A stretch of 64,000 bases of DNA, taken from the NCBI GenBank assembly GCA_038143955.1, contig JAYQMT010000005.1, positions 434,001 through 498,000 of the forward strand, read 5' to 3'. A program made the translations under genes and the position numbers. The notes under the pieces were generated by a model. It had not been told where the DNA came from. It was given only the letters and a program-made list of their open reading frames with translations, and searched no databases. This document shows positions 41,382 to 52,139 of the stretch, in pieces (within the stretch, counting starts at the first letter, position 1; each line of letters opens with the position of its first letter). The DNA comes from Porticoccus sp038143955 (GTDB taxonomy: Bacteria; Pseudomonadota; Gammaproteobacteria; Pseudomonadales; Porticoccaceae).

Positions 41382-42620
41382 CACTAATTGATTGTAATAG
41401 TTTTTATGCTAGTTGTGAGCAGGTGTTCAGGCCCGATCTGAGAGGAAAGCCTATCGTTGTTCTATCAAATAATGATGGGTGTATTATTGCTAGAAATAGA
41501 GAAGTTAAAGCGCTAGGGATACCAGGCTTGGAGCCTTATTTTAAGTTGGAGCCATTGTTAGAAAAATATAATGTGCATGTTTTTTCTAGTAACTATGAAC
41601 TATATGCCGATTTATCCAGCAGAGTGATGGACGTAGCATCAAGTTTTTCTCCTGATGTAGAAATTTATTCGATAGATGAGTTATTTTTATCTTTAGATGG
41701 TATGGAGTGTGATTTAAATCAATATGCTAAAAAAATAAGAAAAACTATATGGCGTCATGTGAGGGTTCCAGTATCCGTAGGTGTTGCCCCTACGAAAACC
41801 CTTTCTAAGATTGCTAACCATGCTGCTAAAAAGTACTTGGGGTTAAAAGGAGTTTGTGTTTTAGATAACCCAAAAAAGTGGAAATCAATACTCAAAAAAA
41901 CCCCTATTAGTGATGTGGGGAGTAGGGCAGCGGCTCACTGAGAGACTTACAGAATGTGGTGTTATAACTGCTAGCGATCTAGCACGACAATCCCCTAAGA
42001 ATATGCGAGGGATTTTTAATATCAACGTAGAGAAAACAATAAGAGAGCTTAATGGAGAAGTTTGTATGCCAATAGAGGACGAGGCTGAACCCAGAAAGCA
42101 GATATTTTCTACAAGAACTTTTGGTCATCGAATCTACGACTTAAGTGAACTACAGCAATCAATTAGCACCTATACAACAAGAGCTTGTGAGAAACTCAGA
42201 AAACAGAAAAGCTTAGTGAACGTAGCAACCGTTTTCATTCAAACTAGTCGTTTCGATGATTTGAGATACTTGAGATCTAAAATAGTTCATATGCCTTATG
42301 CAACCAATGATACAGGGCTAATTGTTAATCAGCTAAACAGGAAAGTGAAAGATTTATTCATCAAAGGGCTACCTTACTATAAAGCTGGTGTTGGATTTAT
42401 TGATCTATCAAATCAATATAATCAGCAAATGAGCTTATTTGACAATCATCAGCCCTCAAGAAGAACTCGACTTATGCAGGTAGTAGATAGAATAAATAGT
42501 AAAAAATATGGATCCATACAGTTGGCAAGTAACGGAATTAATCAAGACTGGAAAATGCGAAGACTCAAGAGGTCGCCTTCATATACAACTAAGTGGAGTG
42601 AAATACCTACGACTAAATAA
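41375..42620 (+). CDS. umuC: DNA polymerase V catalytic subunit UmuC, frameshifted
   Basis: Y-family translesion polymerase of about 415 residues. Catalytic acidic residues are in MLALIDCNSFYASCEQVF (first Asp) and VEIYSIDELFLSLDG (Asp-Glu). Further motifs are VLSNNDGCIIARNREVKALG, VSVGVAPTKTLSKIAN and, after a break near 41918 (GTGGGGAG), VGQRLTERLTECGVITASDL. The C-terminus with QMSLFD could be a clamp-binding motif (QxxLF-like). Under control of the SOS box upstream of umuD. Confidence 0.93.
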
Positions 42621-42667
42621 TCATTTTTTCAGATAAAAAATAGTAATTTTCTTTGGAGTATTTTGCT

Positions 42668-42823
42668 TGGATAGATATAAATGATAATCTTGAAATACGA
42701 AGTATTTGTGATGATATCTAAGACTCAATGTATTCCTTAGAAGATATAGAGAAAACATTGAATGATATCCACATAAAACTAACTATATCAAATATGAACC
42801 CAAGGGGAAGCTTAACTAGATAG
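42668..42823 (+). other. Possible short coding remnant after umuC
   Basis: One frame reads protein-like (WIDINDNLEIRSICDDI, stop at 42719, then MYSLEDIEKTLNDIHIKL and NMNPRGSLTR). It is either a 31-residue ORF starting at ATG 42728 or a small gene broken at 42719. Family not recognised. Low confidence. Confidence 0.25.
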
Positions 42824-42840
42824 GAATAAGGATATAAATT

Positions 42841-42963
42841 ATGGAAACTCATGGGTTAGGGGTATCAATTATTGTCGTTTGGACAGTTATCTATTATTTT
42901 TTACTCAGTAGATTATATACAAATAAATCAAACGATAGATCAATAAAAAAAGATAAGGATTAA
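42841..42963 (+). CDS. Small single-pass membrane protein, unknown
   Basis: 40 residues: METHGLGVSIIVVWTVIYYF, then LLSRLY and a charged tail ending KKDKD. One predicted helix, N-terminus outside by the positive-inside rule. An AAGGA lies nine bases before the ATG. No family recognised; it could be a regulatory small membrane protein. Confidence 0.45.
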   Translation: METHGLGVSIIVVWTVIYYFLLSRLYTNKSNDRSIKKDKD

Positions 42964-43128
42964 TTAGTTGGCATGAAGGCTAACAAAATTATCACCCGTA
43001 ACACCCAGTAAATGCGTGTGCACTTTTAGATAATATTGGTGGTTGTAGTTGCTTGTTAACTAACTGTGTGCATATACCACTACTAATACTATCTCTACTG
43101 GCTCTAAAAAATTGAGGGGTTTTATATC

Positions 43129-43560
43129 ATGTTTGATAAAATAAAAAATAAGTCAAAAGAATTAAACGATTCTATTAAAGAAAAAGCAGGCGAGTTGGGT
43201 GGCAAAGCTACGTCACTTTTAGGTGATGGATTAGCTGAAATCAATGGACTTAAACCTGTATTGGAAAAATCAGGATTTATCATCGGCGATGTTTTTTTTG
43301 GCTTATCATTACCACCTAAAATCGGCATAATCGTTGAACAAAAAGCTGGTGGAGTTAAAAACCTTGATAATCTCTCTGATAATGAAAACTTATCTAAGCT
43401 TCAGTTAGCAATAATATCTTCTATACAAAAAGTTTATAAAATGAATGAGATGGTAGAAAACCATGATCACACTATTAGTCAGATTGAAATTGAAATGGGG
43501 CTACCACCAGGTATTAAGGTACATTTAAATTCTAAAGAATCTAGGGCATTTGCTTCTTAA
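43129..43560 (+). CDS. Uncharacterised protein, amphipathic N-terminus
   Basis: 143 residues with no signal peptide. Residues 1-35 form a lysine-rich amphipathic helix (FDKIKNKSKELNDSIKEKAG), followed by a more hydrophobic centre (LEKSGFIIGDVFFGLSLPPK) and an acidic helical C-terminal half (IEIEMGLPPGIKVHL near the end). A GAGGGG site lies 12 bases before the ATG. I do not recognise the family. It could be a peripheral membrane protein, but that is inference. Confidence 0.7.
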   Translation: MFDKIKNKSKELNDSIKEKAGELGGKATSLLGDGLAEINGLKPVLEKSGFIIGDVFFGLSLPPKIGIIVEQKAGGVKNLDNLSDNENLSKLQLAIISSIQKVYKMNEMVENHDHTISQIEIEMGLPPGIKVHLNSKESRAFAS

Positions 43561-43682
43561 ATAAAACTTCCAACTGTTAACACTTGTTGCTACCTGATCA
43601 AAGTCTGATAAAAATCCTTATTTCCACTCATATAAATCTTCTCTAATTGCAACCGGTGTCTTTGACTAAAATTAAGACATTG

Positions 43683-44467
43683 TTACAACCAATCCCAATA
43701 TGACTTAGATTTACGTGGCGCATTTTTCATTATAAAGTCCCATATAAAAGCTGGAGTTAAGCGCATCATAGTAGCGACCAAACTCATTTGCCATGGAAAA
43801 ATCATAAATTTTTTATGTTGATTTATTGCCTTAATAAATTTTTTTGCTGCAACTTGAGGAGTCATTAAAAAAGGCATGGGAAATTTATTGAGCCTAGTCA
43901 TTGGAGTTTTTATATAACCAGGGGCAATCGTTGTAACCACTAGATTGTATTCATTTAATTCTATCCTTAAGCTCTCTAAATAGGCTGTAACAGCGGCTTT
44001 GGATGCACTATAGGCACCTGCTCCAGGTAAGCCTCTTATGCCTGCAACACTTGATATTCCGACTAAGCTGCCGTGTTTATTTTTTTTCATTGGTAAAACA
44101 AATGGCTGAAAGGTATTCATCATACCGACTAGATTGATATCTAGAACTGCCTGAAATGCATCCATATCTGACTCTCTCTCAGTTAGTGTTCCAGAGCTTA
44201 CTCCTGCACTAGCTATAACAACATCAGGCGCTCCATATTTCGCTATAAAATCTTCTGCAGCAATTCGTAATGTGTTGCGATCTCTGACATCAGCAGTATA
44301 TATACTAACTTCTGTATCTAGTCTTTTTTTTAATATTAGAAGAGGATCTTTGCGACGAGCAACCAAACCAAGTATCGTATCTTGAGTTGCATATTCATGA
44401 GCTAGGGCTTCACCAATTCCACTTGATGCTCCAGTGATAAAAACCTTAAGTTTCCCATTTTTTTCAT
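43683..44467 (-). CDS. SDR-family short-chain dehydrogenase, frameshifted at the start
   Basis: About 260 residues. The nucleotide-binding motif is VFITGASSGIGEALA and the catalytic set is Ser in GISSVAGIRG and Tyr-x3-Lys in GAYSASKAAVTAYLES. ATG 44467 needs one extra A in an A7 run near 44455 to join the frame. The C-terminus (WQMSLVATMMRLTPAFIWDF) is hydrophobic and basic, as in SDRs acting on lipids or membrane substrates. Substrate unknown. Confidence 0.87.
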
Positions 44468-44519
44468 AAATTCATTAATGAAGTATTTACTCCCAGAATT
44501 TCCAATTATTTTTTAGATA

Positions 44520-44931
44520 TTATTTTTTTTGTTCTTGTTCATCCATCTTTTCTTTAAAAGGAGTGCAGGGTCTTCCGCTTGATTTTTTGAAGGCGCAAGC
44601 TTTGACTATGGGCTTTTTTTCATCAATTAGAGATTCAACCGCACCCTGAAGCGTGTCACTTGTATTTGAAATACAATATTTATCAAGCCAGCTTGAAATA
44701 TTTTTTTGGCCTATATTTTTTAAAACACCTTGTGGGTGCTTGCCCGTATATCCATATTTATTATATGCCGAAATAAATCCATCAAACCAATATAAGGTAA
44801 CTTTTTCCGATCCATTTTGACGTACTTTAACCCACTCGCTACAAGAATAGGCTACCAAATCGAGTTTTTCTGCATATGCATACTGACTATATACTAACAC
44901 TAAAAAAAAGAGCTGAAAAAATAGACTTCAT
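44520..44931 (-). CDS. Exported small protein, unknown, frameshifted signal peptide
   Basis: The start at ATG 44931 gives MKSIFSALFF; one missing T near 44907 restores LVLVYSQYAYA and a likely cut before EKLDLV. The mature part (about 115 residues) has YSCSEWVKVRQ, YWFDGFISAYNKYGYTG, ISSWLDKYCISN and KACAFKKSSGRPC, with four cysteines. The C-x-x-W and W-x-x-G-F-x-S-A-x-N pattern is reminiscent of HdeA- or Rap1a-like periplasmic proteins, but I cannot name the family. Confidence 0.6.
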
Positions 44932-44980
44932 ACAAGATTACCTCCGAGCTTAATTAAATTTAATGGTACCTAATTAAATA

Positions 44981-45535
44981 CTATTCTTCCTGTATAGAAT
45001 TTAACATTGCTTTAAAGTAGCTAGCAGGTATCAGGATCTGGTAACTTTTTTTACCTTTTATCGTTATATCTAATCCAGAAACTGAACCATCAAAGAAGTA
45101 GAGAAAATTCAAAGGTATAGCAAGTTTTTCTTCATACTGACATATTTGTTCAGAGCAGGGTATATTTTTTTTTGATAAGACTGATACAGGAAGATTTTTA
45201 TTTCCTTGTGCATTAATCGCAGTGTTGTAAGATCGCCAATCTGTATCACTATATCGAGCACTAATAAAAATTGTGTAGTGATCTGCACCATCAAGATCGA
45301 CTATTCGCATCAAGTAGATATCCGAAAAATTTTCTGATAGCTCTTTATTTGAAAGAGCAAAATTTGGTCCGTAAGTTAGTTCACCATTTACCGCATCGTT
45401 CTTGATTTCTATGTGAGCGGATATACTTTCTTCTGAGCTCCAATCAATGGGATCTTTATTCTTCATGCTAGCTGAAATCTGAAAGATTAGTGCTGCAGAC
45501 ATTACGAAAATAAAAATACTAAAAACAACTTTCAT
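44981..45535 (-). CDS. Exported protein, unknown
   Basis: 184 residues from ATG 45535. Signal sequence VVFSIFIFVMSAALIFQISA. The mature part is beta-rich with two cysteines close together (NIPCSEQICQYEEKL) and ends with the segment SYQILIPASYFKAMLNSIQ. Likely periplasmic. I do not recognise a family. It lies 49 bases upstream of the previous exported gene on the same strand, so the two may share a transcript. Confidence 0.62.
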   Translation of the reverse strand: MKVVFSIFIFVMSAALIFQISASMKNKDPIDWSSEESISAHIEIKNDAVNGELTYGPNFALSNKELSENFSDIYLMRIVDLDGADHYTIFISARYSDTDWRSYNTAINAQGNKNLPVSVLSKKNIPCSEQICQYEEKLAIPLNFLYFFDGSVSGLDITIKGKKSYQILIPASYFKAMLNSIQEE

Positions 45536-45671
45536 TTTGAGGGTCTCCATAAAAATTTAAAATAAATATATCAGGTTTTTAGTTGCTAGTCCTCCCTCAT
45601 ATAATGGTTATTCATTCCCACTCATGTGGTAATATATATTTTTTTTATAACTCTATAATTATTGGTTTTAT

Positions 45672-46329
45672 ATGAAACAAAATACCATTGATACTAAAAA
45701 GTATATTATTGAAACTTTTCCTGTTGGGGTTCTTCAGTGCAACTGTACTATTATAGGAGATCCTTTTTCTAAGCTTGCTTTAGTCGTAGACCCTGGCGGG
45801 GATGCAGATTTTATTATGGGAAAGCTAAATAAATATAGCCTCAAATGCATAAGTATTATTCATACACACGCTCACTTTGATCATATTCTTGCTGCTGGTG
45901 AAATAAAAAAAGCAACAGGGGCACCTATTTATCTCAATAGAGATGATTTTCAGCTCTGGAGGGAGTTGGAGCAACAATGCATTATGTTTGGTTACCCAAG
46001 CGATATAAAGTTACCCGATCCGGATCAATACTTAAATGATGACCATGACCTTAAGTGTTGTGGTGGTGTTGCGATTCATACACCGGGGCATACTCCTGGA
46101 TCCACAAGTTTTTTGGTTTGAAGATAGCAATTTATTAGTTGCGGGAGATACACTTTTTAAAGGTGGAGTAGGTAGGACAGATTTTCCAGGTGGTGACTTC
46201 AACAAGATACAAACCTCAATCCGAGAGCGTATCTATACTCTCAATGAGGAAGCTATTGTTATTACTGGACACGGCCCAGCCACAACAATAGCAGATGAAA
46301 AAAATAGCAACAGATTTGTTAGGCCATAG
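45672..46329 (+). CDS. Metallo-beta-lactamase-fold hydrolase (glyoxalase II-like, YcbL type), frameshifted
   Basis: About 218 residues. Zinc ligands are in IHTHAHFDHILAAGEIKK, HTPGHTPGSTSF and, after one missing T near 46115, LVAGDTLFKGGVGRTDFPGG and VITGHGPATTI. LQCNCTIIGDP at the N-terminus is typical of the YcbL/GloB2 group, which hydrolyse thioesters such as S-lactoylglutathione. Substrate not certain. Confidence 0.86.
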
Positions 46330-46372
46330 TTATTATTTTATGAAAATATATTACTAAAAATGGAGCTATAGA

Positions 46373-46993
46373 ATGAAAGAGAAGATTTTGATAATGCTGG
46401 ACCTACAGGACGCCATGAATACCAAGGTCAATAACGACTGGGTAAATCAAAATTTTTCTTGGTATCGTGCAATCTGGGTAGAGAGTGCAGAGCTTCTTGA
46501 TCACTATGGCTGGAAATGGTGGAAAAAGCAGACACTTGATACCGAACAAGTTAAGCTAGAGTTAGTTGATATTTGGCACTTTGGTTTGAGTATACTGTTG
46601 CTCGGATCAGACAATAGAAAAAATATTGCTTCTGATATAGCTGAAGAATTATCTAATGGGAAACCATCAGGTGATTTTCGTTTTGATCTGGAGGCCTTCA
46701 CGTTATCTACACTCAAGACTAAAGGTTTTGATATCAAAGGTTTCTCAGCATTGATGTCTGGTATTGGCCTTACTTTTGAAGACCTTTATGTAAGTTATAT
46801 TAGTAAAAATGTATTGAATTTTTTCCGTCAGGATAACGGCTACCAAGACGGTTCATACAAAAAAGTATGGTCCGGCAAAGAAGATAATGAGCACCTAGTA
46901 GAGCTCATTGGGGATCTCGATAAGAATAGTAAAACCTTTAAAGACAATTTATATAATTCGCTTCAGGTCCGATACACTCAAAGAGGTCTTTGA
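46373..46993 (+). CDS. Dimeric all-alpha dUTP diphosphatase
   Basis: 206 residues, intact. Motifs of the dimeric dUTPase/MazG-like fold are seen: WVESAELLDHYGWKWWKK (E-x2-E-like metal ligands), KLELVDIWHFGLSILL (E-x2-D) and RQDNGYQDGSYKKVWSGKED. It hydrolyses dUTP to dUMP and keeps uracil out of DNA. Unlike the trimeric Dut of E. coli. The stop is one base before the ttcA start region. Confidence 0.85.
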   Translation: MKEKILIMLDLQDAMNTKVNNDWVNQNFSWYRAIWVESAELLDHYGWKWWKKQTLDTEQVKLELVDIWHFGLSILLLGSDNRKNIASDIAEELSNGKPSGDFRFDLEAFTLSTLKTKGFDIKGFSALMSGIGLTFEDLYVSYISKNVLNFFRQDNGYQDGSYKKVWSGKEDNEHLVELIGDLDKNSKTFKDNLYNSLQVRYTQRGL

Positions 46994-46994
46994 G

Positions 46995-47844
46995 GTGAAT
47001 TCAACTATAGAATTAAATCTTAATCAGTCTCGCAAGAAGATCCTTGAGTTTAATAAGCTTCATAAAAGACTTCGTCGTAATGTGGGTAATGCAATTTCAG
47101 ATTTTAGTATGATAGAGGAGGGAGATAAGATCATGGTCTGCCTGTCTGGAGGCAAGGATTCCTACTGCATGTTAGACCTAATATTGCATCTTCAAAAGAC
47201 AGCACCTATAGATTTTGAAATTATTGCTGTTAATTTAGATCAAAAACAACCAGATTTTCCAGAAGATGTGCTACCAAGATATTTAACTAACCTTGGCGTT
47301 TCATTTCATATTCTAGAAAAAGACACATACAGTGTAGTCGTTGATCTTGTTCCAGATGGAAAAACATATTGTAGTCTTTGTTCTCGAATGAGGAGGGGTT
47401 CATTATACTCGTTTGCCAAGAAAATCGGTGCTAATAAAATCGCTTTAGGCCATCATCGAGACGATATTGTTGAAACACTTTTTTTGAATATGTTTTATGG
47501 CGGAAAATTAAAAGCAATGCCGCCTAAACTTTTAAGTGATGATAAGAAAAATATCGTGATACGACCCTTAGCTTATTGTAGAGAGCGATTTAGAGAAATA
47601 CTCAAATAGGATGAAATTCCCAATCATCCCCTGTAATTTATGTGGATCTCAGGATAATTTGCAGCGCAAAGTTATAAAAGACATGCTTAAATCTTGGGAA
47701 AGAAGCAACCCAGGGAGAATAGAAAGTATATTCTCTTCTATAAAAAATATATCACCATCTCAATTAGCAGATATTGATCTATTTGATTTTAAAAATTTAA
47801 AAAGAGATAAAGCTGATTACATTAATATAGTTGACGTTAATTAG
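46995..47844 (+). CDS. ttcA: tRNA 2-thiocytidine(32) synthetase TtcA, frameshifted
   Basis: Starts at GTG 46995, two bases after the dUTPase stop. The PP-loop is MVCLSGGKDSYCMLDLILHL. The cluster-binding cysteines are in TYCSLCSRMRRGSLY, and the later CxxC is in IIPCNLCGSQDNLQRKVIKD. ATP-dependent thiolation of cytidine 32 using a 4Fe-4S cluster. One break lies near 47607-47618 and both sides match TtcA. About 283 residues. Confidence 0.93.
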
Positions 47845-47982
47845 GCTCAATGATTTTTATAAGCAGAATCTATCAGTTTTTTAAAAATATTTAGTTTGAT
47901 ATCTTTGTTTCTTTTAGTAAGGTTACGTAAACCTTAAAATAAATATACTGGATGTTTAAATAAAATTAATTCGGCTACATAT

Positions 47983-49651
47983 ATGACTTATGAGGTTCTT
48001 GCACGAAAATGGCGACCGCGCATTTTTTCTGAGATGGCTGGACAGGAGCACGTGCTCCAGACTCTTGTAAATGCACTCGACCAAAACCGCCTTCATCACG
48101 CATATCTTTTTACAGGTACCCGCGGTGTTGGAAAAACCTCACTTGCTAGGATTTTGGCCAAATCAATTAACTGTGAGAAAGGTGTAAGTGCAATCCCTTG
48201 TGGTGAATGTAGTGCTTGTATTTCTATATCCGAAGGAAGATTTTTAGACCTAATAGAGGTTGATGCAGCATCAAGAACAAAAGTTGATGACACTCGAGAG
48301 CTTCTAGAGAATGTTCAATATTCTCCATCTGTTGGAAGATTTAAGGTCTACTTAATTGATGAGGTTCATATGCTATCTACGCATAGTTTCAATGCTCTAC
48401 TGAAGACTCTTGAAGAACCTCCCGCCCATGTAAAATTTTTATTTGCCACCACAGATCCTAGGAAACTTCCGGTAACAATTTTATCTCGTTGTCTACAGTT
48501 TAATCTCAAGAATATAACTCCTGACGTTATTGTTGAGCACCTTAAGTATATTTTAGATCAAGAAAAAATTAAGTATGAGGAGCCTGGACTCTGGTTTCTA
48601 GCCAGAGCTGCTGATGGAAGCATGCGTGATGCTTTAAGTTTGACTGATCAAGCAATTTCATACTGTTCTGAAGAGTTAAAAAAAACCGATATTTGCAATA
48701 TGCTTGGATCTATTGATAGAACAGTAGTTAATGATTTGGTGCTAGGATTGATTGATAATGACGGCGCAGCAGTTATGGCTGCTGTACAAAATATATCTGA
48801 TTTTTCCCCAGATTACAGTGATGCACTAGCTGAAATATTATCCTTATTTCATAAGATTACTATTGCGCAAACAATACCCGAGGCTCTTACAAATAGTGAC
48901 GGTGATAAAGAGCTTGTATTGAATATTGCAAAAAGACTAACCCCTGAGGATACTCAGTTATTTTTATCAAATAGCCTTATTAGGGCGGAGAGATTTGGCA
49001 TTAGCACCTGAACCCAGGGTTGGATTTGAAATGATTTTGCTTAGGATGCTTGCTTTTTATCCAGATCAATCAAATACAGATCAAAGACCTGAAAAGAAGA
49101 TAGATATAATAAGCACTGCAGATACGATCACTGAAAAAAAAATACGTGAACCAAGCCCAAACAAAAAAGAAAGATTACAAGCTGATGTAAACGATACTAT
49201 TGAGCCAGAAATATTCGAAAATAAAAAAGACGCAAAAGATTGCACAGAAAAAGTTATATTAACAGAGGTCTCATCTAAAAATTGGTTTAAAGTCTACGAA
49301 GACTTGCCCATAAATGGTGTGCTAAAGAATATATCAAGTAATCTTATTTTATCTAAAGTTGATGGCGCAAATTTATCTTTTGTGCTGGATGAATCAGAAA
49401 GCGCATTTTATGATGAATCCCATGATGAGAAATTAGCGCTAGTGTTGTCACAATACTTAAAAACCAATATTAGTGTTGAAATAAAGATAGGTATCGTAGC
49501 CTCTGAAACCCCAAAAAACCGTCAAATAAGGTTACAAGAAGAAGTGAAAGCTAGGGCTACAAAAAATCTTAATTCTGATCCAAATGTAAATGAAATTACG
49601 AATATGTTCGACGGAGTTCTTCTTAAAAATACTATCAAAGCTATAGATTAA
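47983..49651 (+). CDS. dnaX: DNA polymerase III tau/gamma subunit, frameshifted
   Basis: Clamp-loader ATPase. Walker A FTGTRGVGKTSLARIL, zinc-binding cysteines in NCEKGVSAIPCGECSACISI, Walker B KVYLIDEVHMLSTHSFNALL, SRC sensor VTILSRCLQFNLKNI. After an extra T near 48965 the frame continues LLGRRDLALAPEPRVGFEMI and the tau C-terminal part to 49651 (about 555 residues). The break is inside domain III and not at a poly-A slippery codon used for gamma in E. coli. Confidence 0.94.
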
Positions 49652-49665
49652 AAAATGGTTAATAT

Positions 49666-49983
49666 ATGAATATAAACGAATTAATGAAACAAGCTCAGGG
49701 CTTACAAAAAAAAATGGAAGCAATGCAAGAGGATGCAGAAAAAAATATTGTAATTGGTGAATCTGGTGCTGGAATGGTTAGTATTGAGATGAACGGCAAG
49801 CATAATGCATCTAGTTTGAAGATAGATCCAAGTCTTCTGACAGAGGAAATAGAGCTACTTGAAGATTTAATCATAGCGGCTATAAATGATGCAGTCGCAA
49901 AGGTTGACAAGTCTCAAAAGGATAACATGTCAGATCTTACGGGGGGGATTAATATCCCCCCGGGCTTTAAGATGCCATTTTAG
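49666..49983 (+). CDS. ybaB: YbaB/EbfC nucleoid-associated protein
   Basis: 105 residues, intact. INELMKQAQGLQKKMEAMQE, GMVSIEMNGKHNASSLKIDP, IAAINDAVAKVDKSQKDNM and PPGFKMPF at the end are the family pattern. It is a DNA-binding protein of the dnaX-ybaB-recR cluster. Confidence 0.95.
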   Translation: MNINELMKQAQGLQKKMEAMQEDAEKNIVIGESGAGMVSIEMNGKHNASSLKIDPSLLTEEIELLEDLIIAAINDAVAKVDKSQKDNMSDLTGGINIPPGFKMPF

Positions 49984-50033
49984 TTTGTATATTTTACGCT
50001 TAACACACGAAGATAGCATGAAGGAGAGATTAG

Positions 50034-50627
50034 TTGTTCGGCCCAATAATTGATGAGCTTATAACTAGCCTTAGGTGTCTTCCGGGTGTCGGTCCAAAAT
50101 CTGCACAGCGAATGGCATTACACCTTTTGGAGAGACATAGAGACGCTGCACATCGTTTATCTGCCTCATTGGAGTCAGCGGCAAATAAAATAGGTAGATG
50201 TAGACTGTGTAGGACGCTTACAGAAACTGATATTTGCGTTATTTGTAGTAATCCTCGCCGTGAATCACATCAGCTGTGTGTAATAGAAACTCCAGCAGAT
50301 CTCCTTGCAATCGAACACAGTGATACTTACCAAGGACGCTATTTTGTTTTGCTCGGTCATCTGTCACCAATTGACGGAATTGGACCGGAAGAGATAGGTA
50401 TCGATCAATTAATAGAACGGCTATCCGAAGATAAAATTAAAGAGCTAATATTAGCGACAAACTTGACTGTTGAAGGCGAAGCAACTGCACATTATATTAG
50501 TGAAAGAGCAAAAGATAAGGGTGTAGAGGTAAGCCGTATAGCTCACGGTGTTCCAATGGGCGGCGAATTAGAATATGTTGATGGCAGCACTTTATCTCAT
50601 GCATTTAGTAGCCGAAAGAAAATTTAA
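50034..50627 (+). CDS. recR: Recombination protein RecR
   Basis: 197 residues from TTG 50034 with AAGGAGA six bases upstream. A helix-hairpin-helix (LRCLPGVGPKSAQRMALHLL), the four-cysteine zinc finger (CRLCRTLTETDICVICSNPR) and the Toprim domain (LCVIETPADLLAIE; ILATNLTVEGEATA) are complete. It works with RecO and RecF to load RecA on gaps. Its last base overlaps the rnd ATG. Confidence 0.96.
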   Translation: MFGPIIDELITSLRCLPGVGPKSAQRMALHLLERHRDAAHRLSASLESAANKIGRCRLCRTLTETDICVICSNPRRESHQLCVIETPADLLAIEHSDTYQGRYFVLLGHLSPIDGIGPEEIGIDQLIERLSEDKIKELILATNLTVEGEATAHYISERAKDKGVEVSRIAHGVPMGGELEYVDGSTLSHAFSSRKKI

Positions 50628-51804
50628 TGACTTACTCCCAAAATTTTCATGAGCTATTCGCACCAAAATCGATTCTAGTGAATGATTCAAAACAGCTACA
50701 ATCCTGCATTCAACAATTAGAATGCTCCGATATTGTTGCAATTGATACAGAGTTTATAAGAACCGATACCTTTTTTCCTATACTAGCATTGGTTCAAATT
50801 TTTAATGGTGAAAACTGCTGGCTTATAGACCCCATCTCTGTCTCAGATTTATCGCCTCTTAGAGAGTTGCTTATGAACGATGAAACCCTTAAGGTTTTTC
50901 ACTCATGTTCAGAGGATATTGAAGTGCTGAGCTGTACATTAAGATGTTGTCCGCAGCCAATTTTTGACACACAGATTGCTGCTGCGCTAACTGGTTACGG
51001 CTTTTCTATAGGCTATGCTTCTTTGGCAAAAAGTATGCTAGGAGTCCATGTTGACAAAGGAGAAACCAGATCAAATTGGCTGAGACGACCTTTAAGTCAA
51101 TCGCAATTAGGGTATGCAGCTTTGGACGTTATATATTTGTTACCAATTTATTTTCAACTCAAAAAAAAATTAGCCGAGCTGGGACGAAAAAAATGGATTG
51201 ATGAGGAAATGTCCAGATTAATTGAAGAGGCATCAACAAAAGAAGATTTAAGCCAGTATTTTCAGAAAGTGAAAGGCGCTTGGAAGCTACCTTCCGAGAA
51301 ACTCTCAGCTTTGCAGTTAATTTGTGAATGGCGCGAACAGGAGGCAAGAGATAAAAATAAACCTCGCGGTCGAATCATAGATGATAAAACAATCGTTGAG
51401 ATTGTCTCTAGTGCCACTCAATCAAAAAAAAGCTTATCTCAAATTGAGGGCATGCATCCATATTTGGTTGAAAGGTACTCTGAAAAATTATTAGGTCTAA
51501 TTAAAGAAGGTTTAGCTAGACCTGCAAAGGAACATCCAGCACCCCTAACTGAACCATTACCAAAACATATGGGCAGCACGATAAAAAAAACTTAAGCAAA
51601 TTGTTAATACGAAAGCGGAGCTATTAAATATTGCTCCAGAAATACTAGCAAGAAAAAAGATATTGAATTTTTAGTTCATAGCATTATCTCCCAAGAAAAC
51701 ATTAGACTACCTGACAGGATAGCAAAAGGCTGGCGCTTTGATGTTATAGGCTCGGCTCTTTTGATTTCATCAAACGATTAGGTCCGACCAATAGTATATT
51801 TTAA
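50627..51804 (+). CDS. rnd: Ribonuclease D, frameshifted at the C-terminus
   Basis: Exonuclease that trims tRNA 3' ends. DEDDy motifs are IVAIDTEFIRTDTFFP (Exo I), VFHSCSEDIEVLSC (Exo II) and LGYAALDVIYLLPIY (Exo III). An HRDC domain follows with LQLICEWREQEARDKNKPRG. The frame breaks near 51590 (A7 run) and then reads QIVNTKAELLNIAPEILARK and RLPDRIAKGWRFDVIGSALL to about 51804; a second break is likely near 51760. About 390 residues. Confidence 0.93.
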
Positions 51805-51825
51805 AATTATTTCTAGAGAATCTTG

Positions 51826-52107
51826 ATGAAGAAAATTTGTAATATATATAAGAGCTCTAAAGAGGAAGGAATGTATTTATATATTGAAAAAAAAGATGAT
51901 TTCTCTGATATTCCAGAGGCCCTCTTGAAAAAATTTGGTGAACCAGTCTTTGTTATGAGGCTTGCTATAGATAAGAATACCAAACTTGCTAGAGTCGACT
52001 CAAGTCACGTTTTAGAAATGATCCAAGTAAATAATTTTTATTTACAAATGCCTCTATTAAGTAACTCTGAGATAAACTGGCTGCATAAAAAAAACAGCAA
52101 GATGTAG
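51826..52107 (+). CDS. YcgL domain protein
   Basis: 93 residues from ATG 51826. KKICNIYKSSKEEGMYLYIE, EALLKKFGEPVFVMRLAI, NNFYLQMPLL are the YcgL-fold signature. Function unknown, but the gene follows rnd in many gammaproteobacteria. Intact. Confidence 0.88.
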   Translation: MKKICNIYKSSKEEGMYLYIEKKDDFSDIPEALLKKFGEPVFVMRLAIDKNTKLARVDSSHVLEMIQVNNFYLQMPLLSNSEINWLHKKNSKM

Positions 52108-52139
52108 GCAGATGCATGGGAAATTTGGACAGATAACTT

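Noticed and set aside
44520..44931. HdeA-type acid chaperone
   Set aside because: The Cys and W-x-x-G-F pattern is suggestive but size and spacing are not convincing; left unnamed.
47845..47982. Signal recognition particle RNA (often upstream of dnaX)
   Set aside because: No long hairpin or GGAA tetraloop pattern is visible; the gap is simple AT-rich sequence.
48960..49011. Programmed frameshift in dnaX giving gamma
   Set aside because: The break is at a T run inside domain III and the next frame reads the rest of tau; gamma slippage needs a poly-A codon and a downstream stop. The A8 run near 48677 would give a product of only about 245 residues, too short to be gamma.
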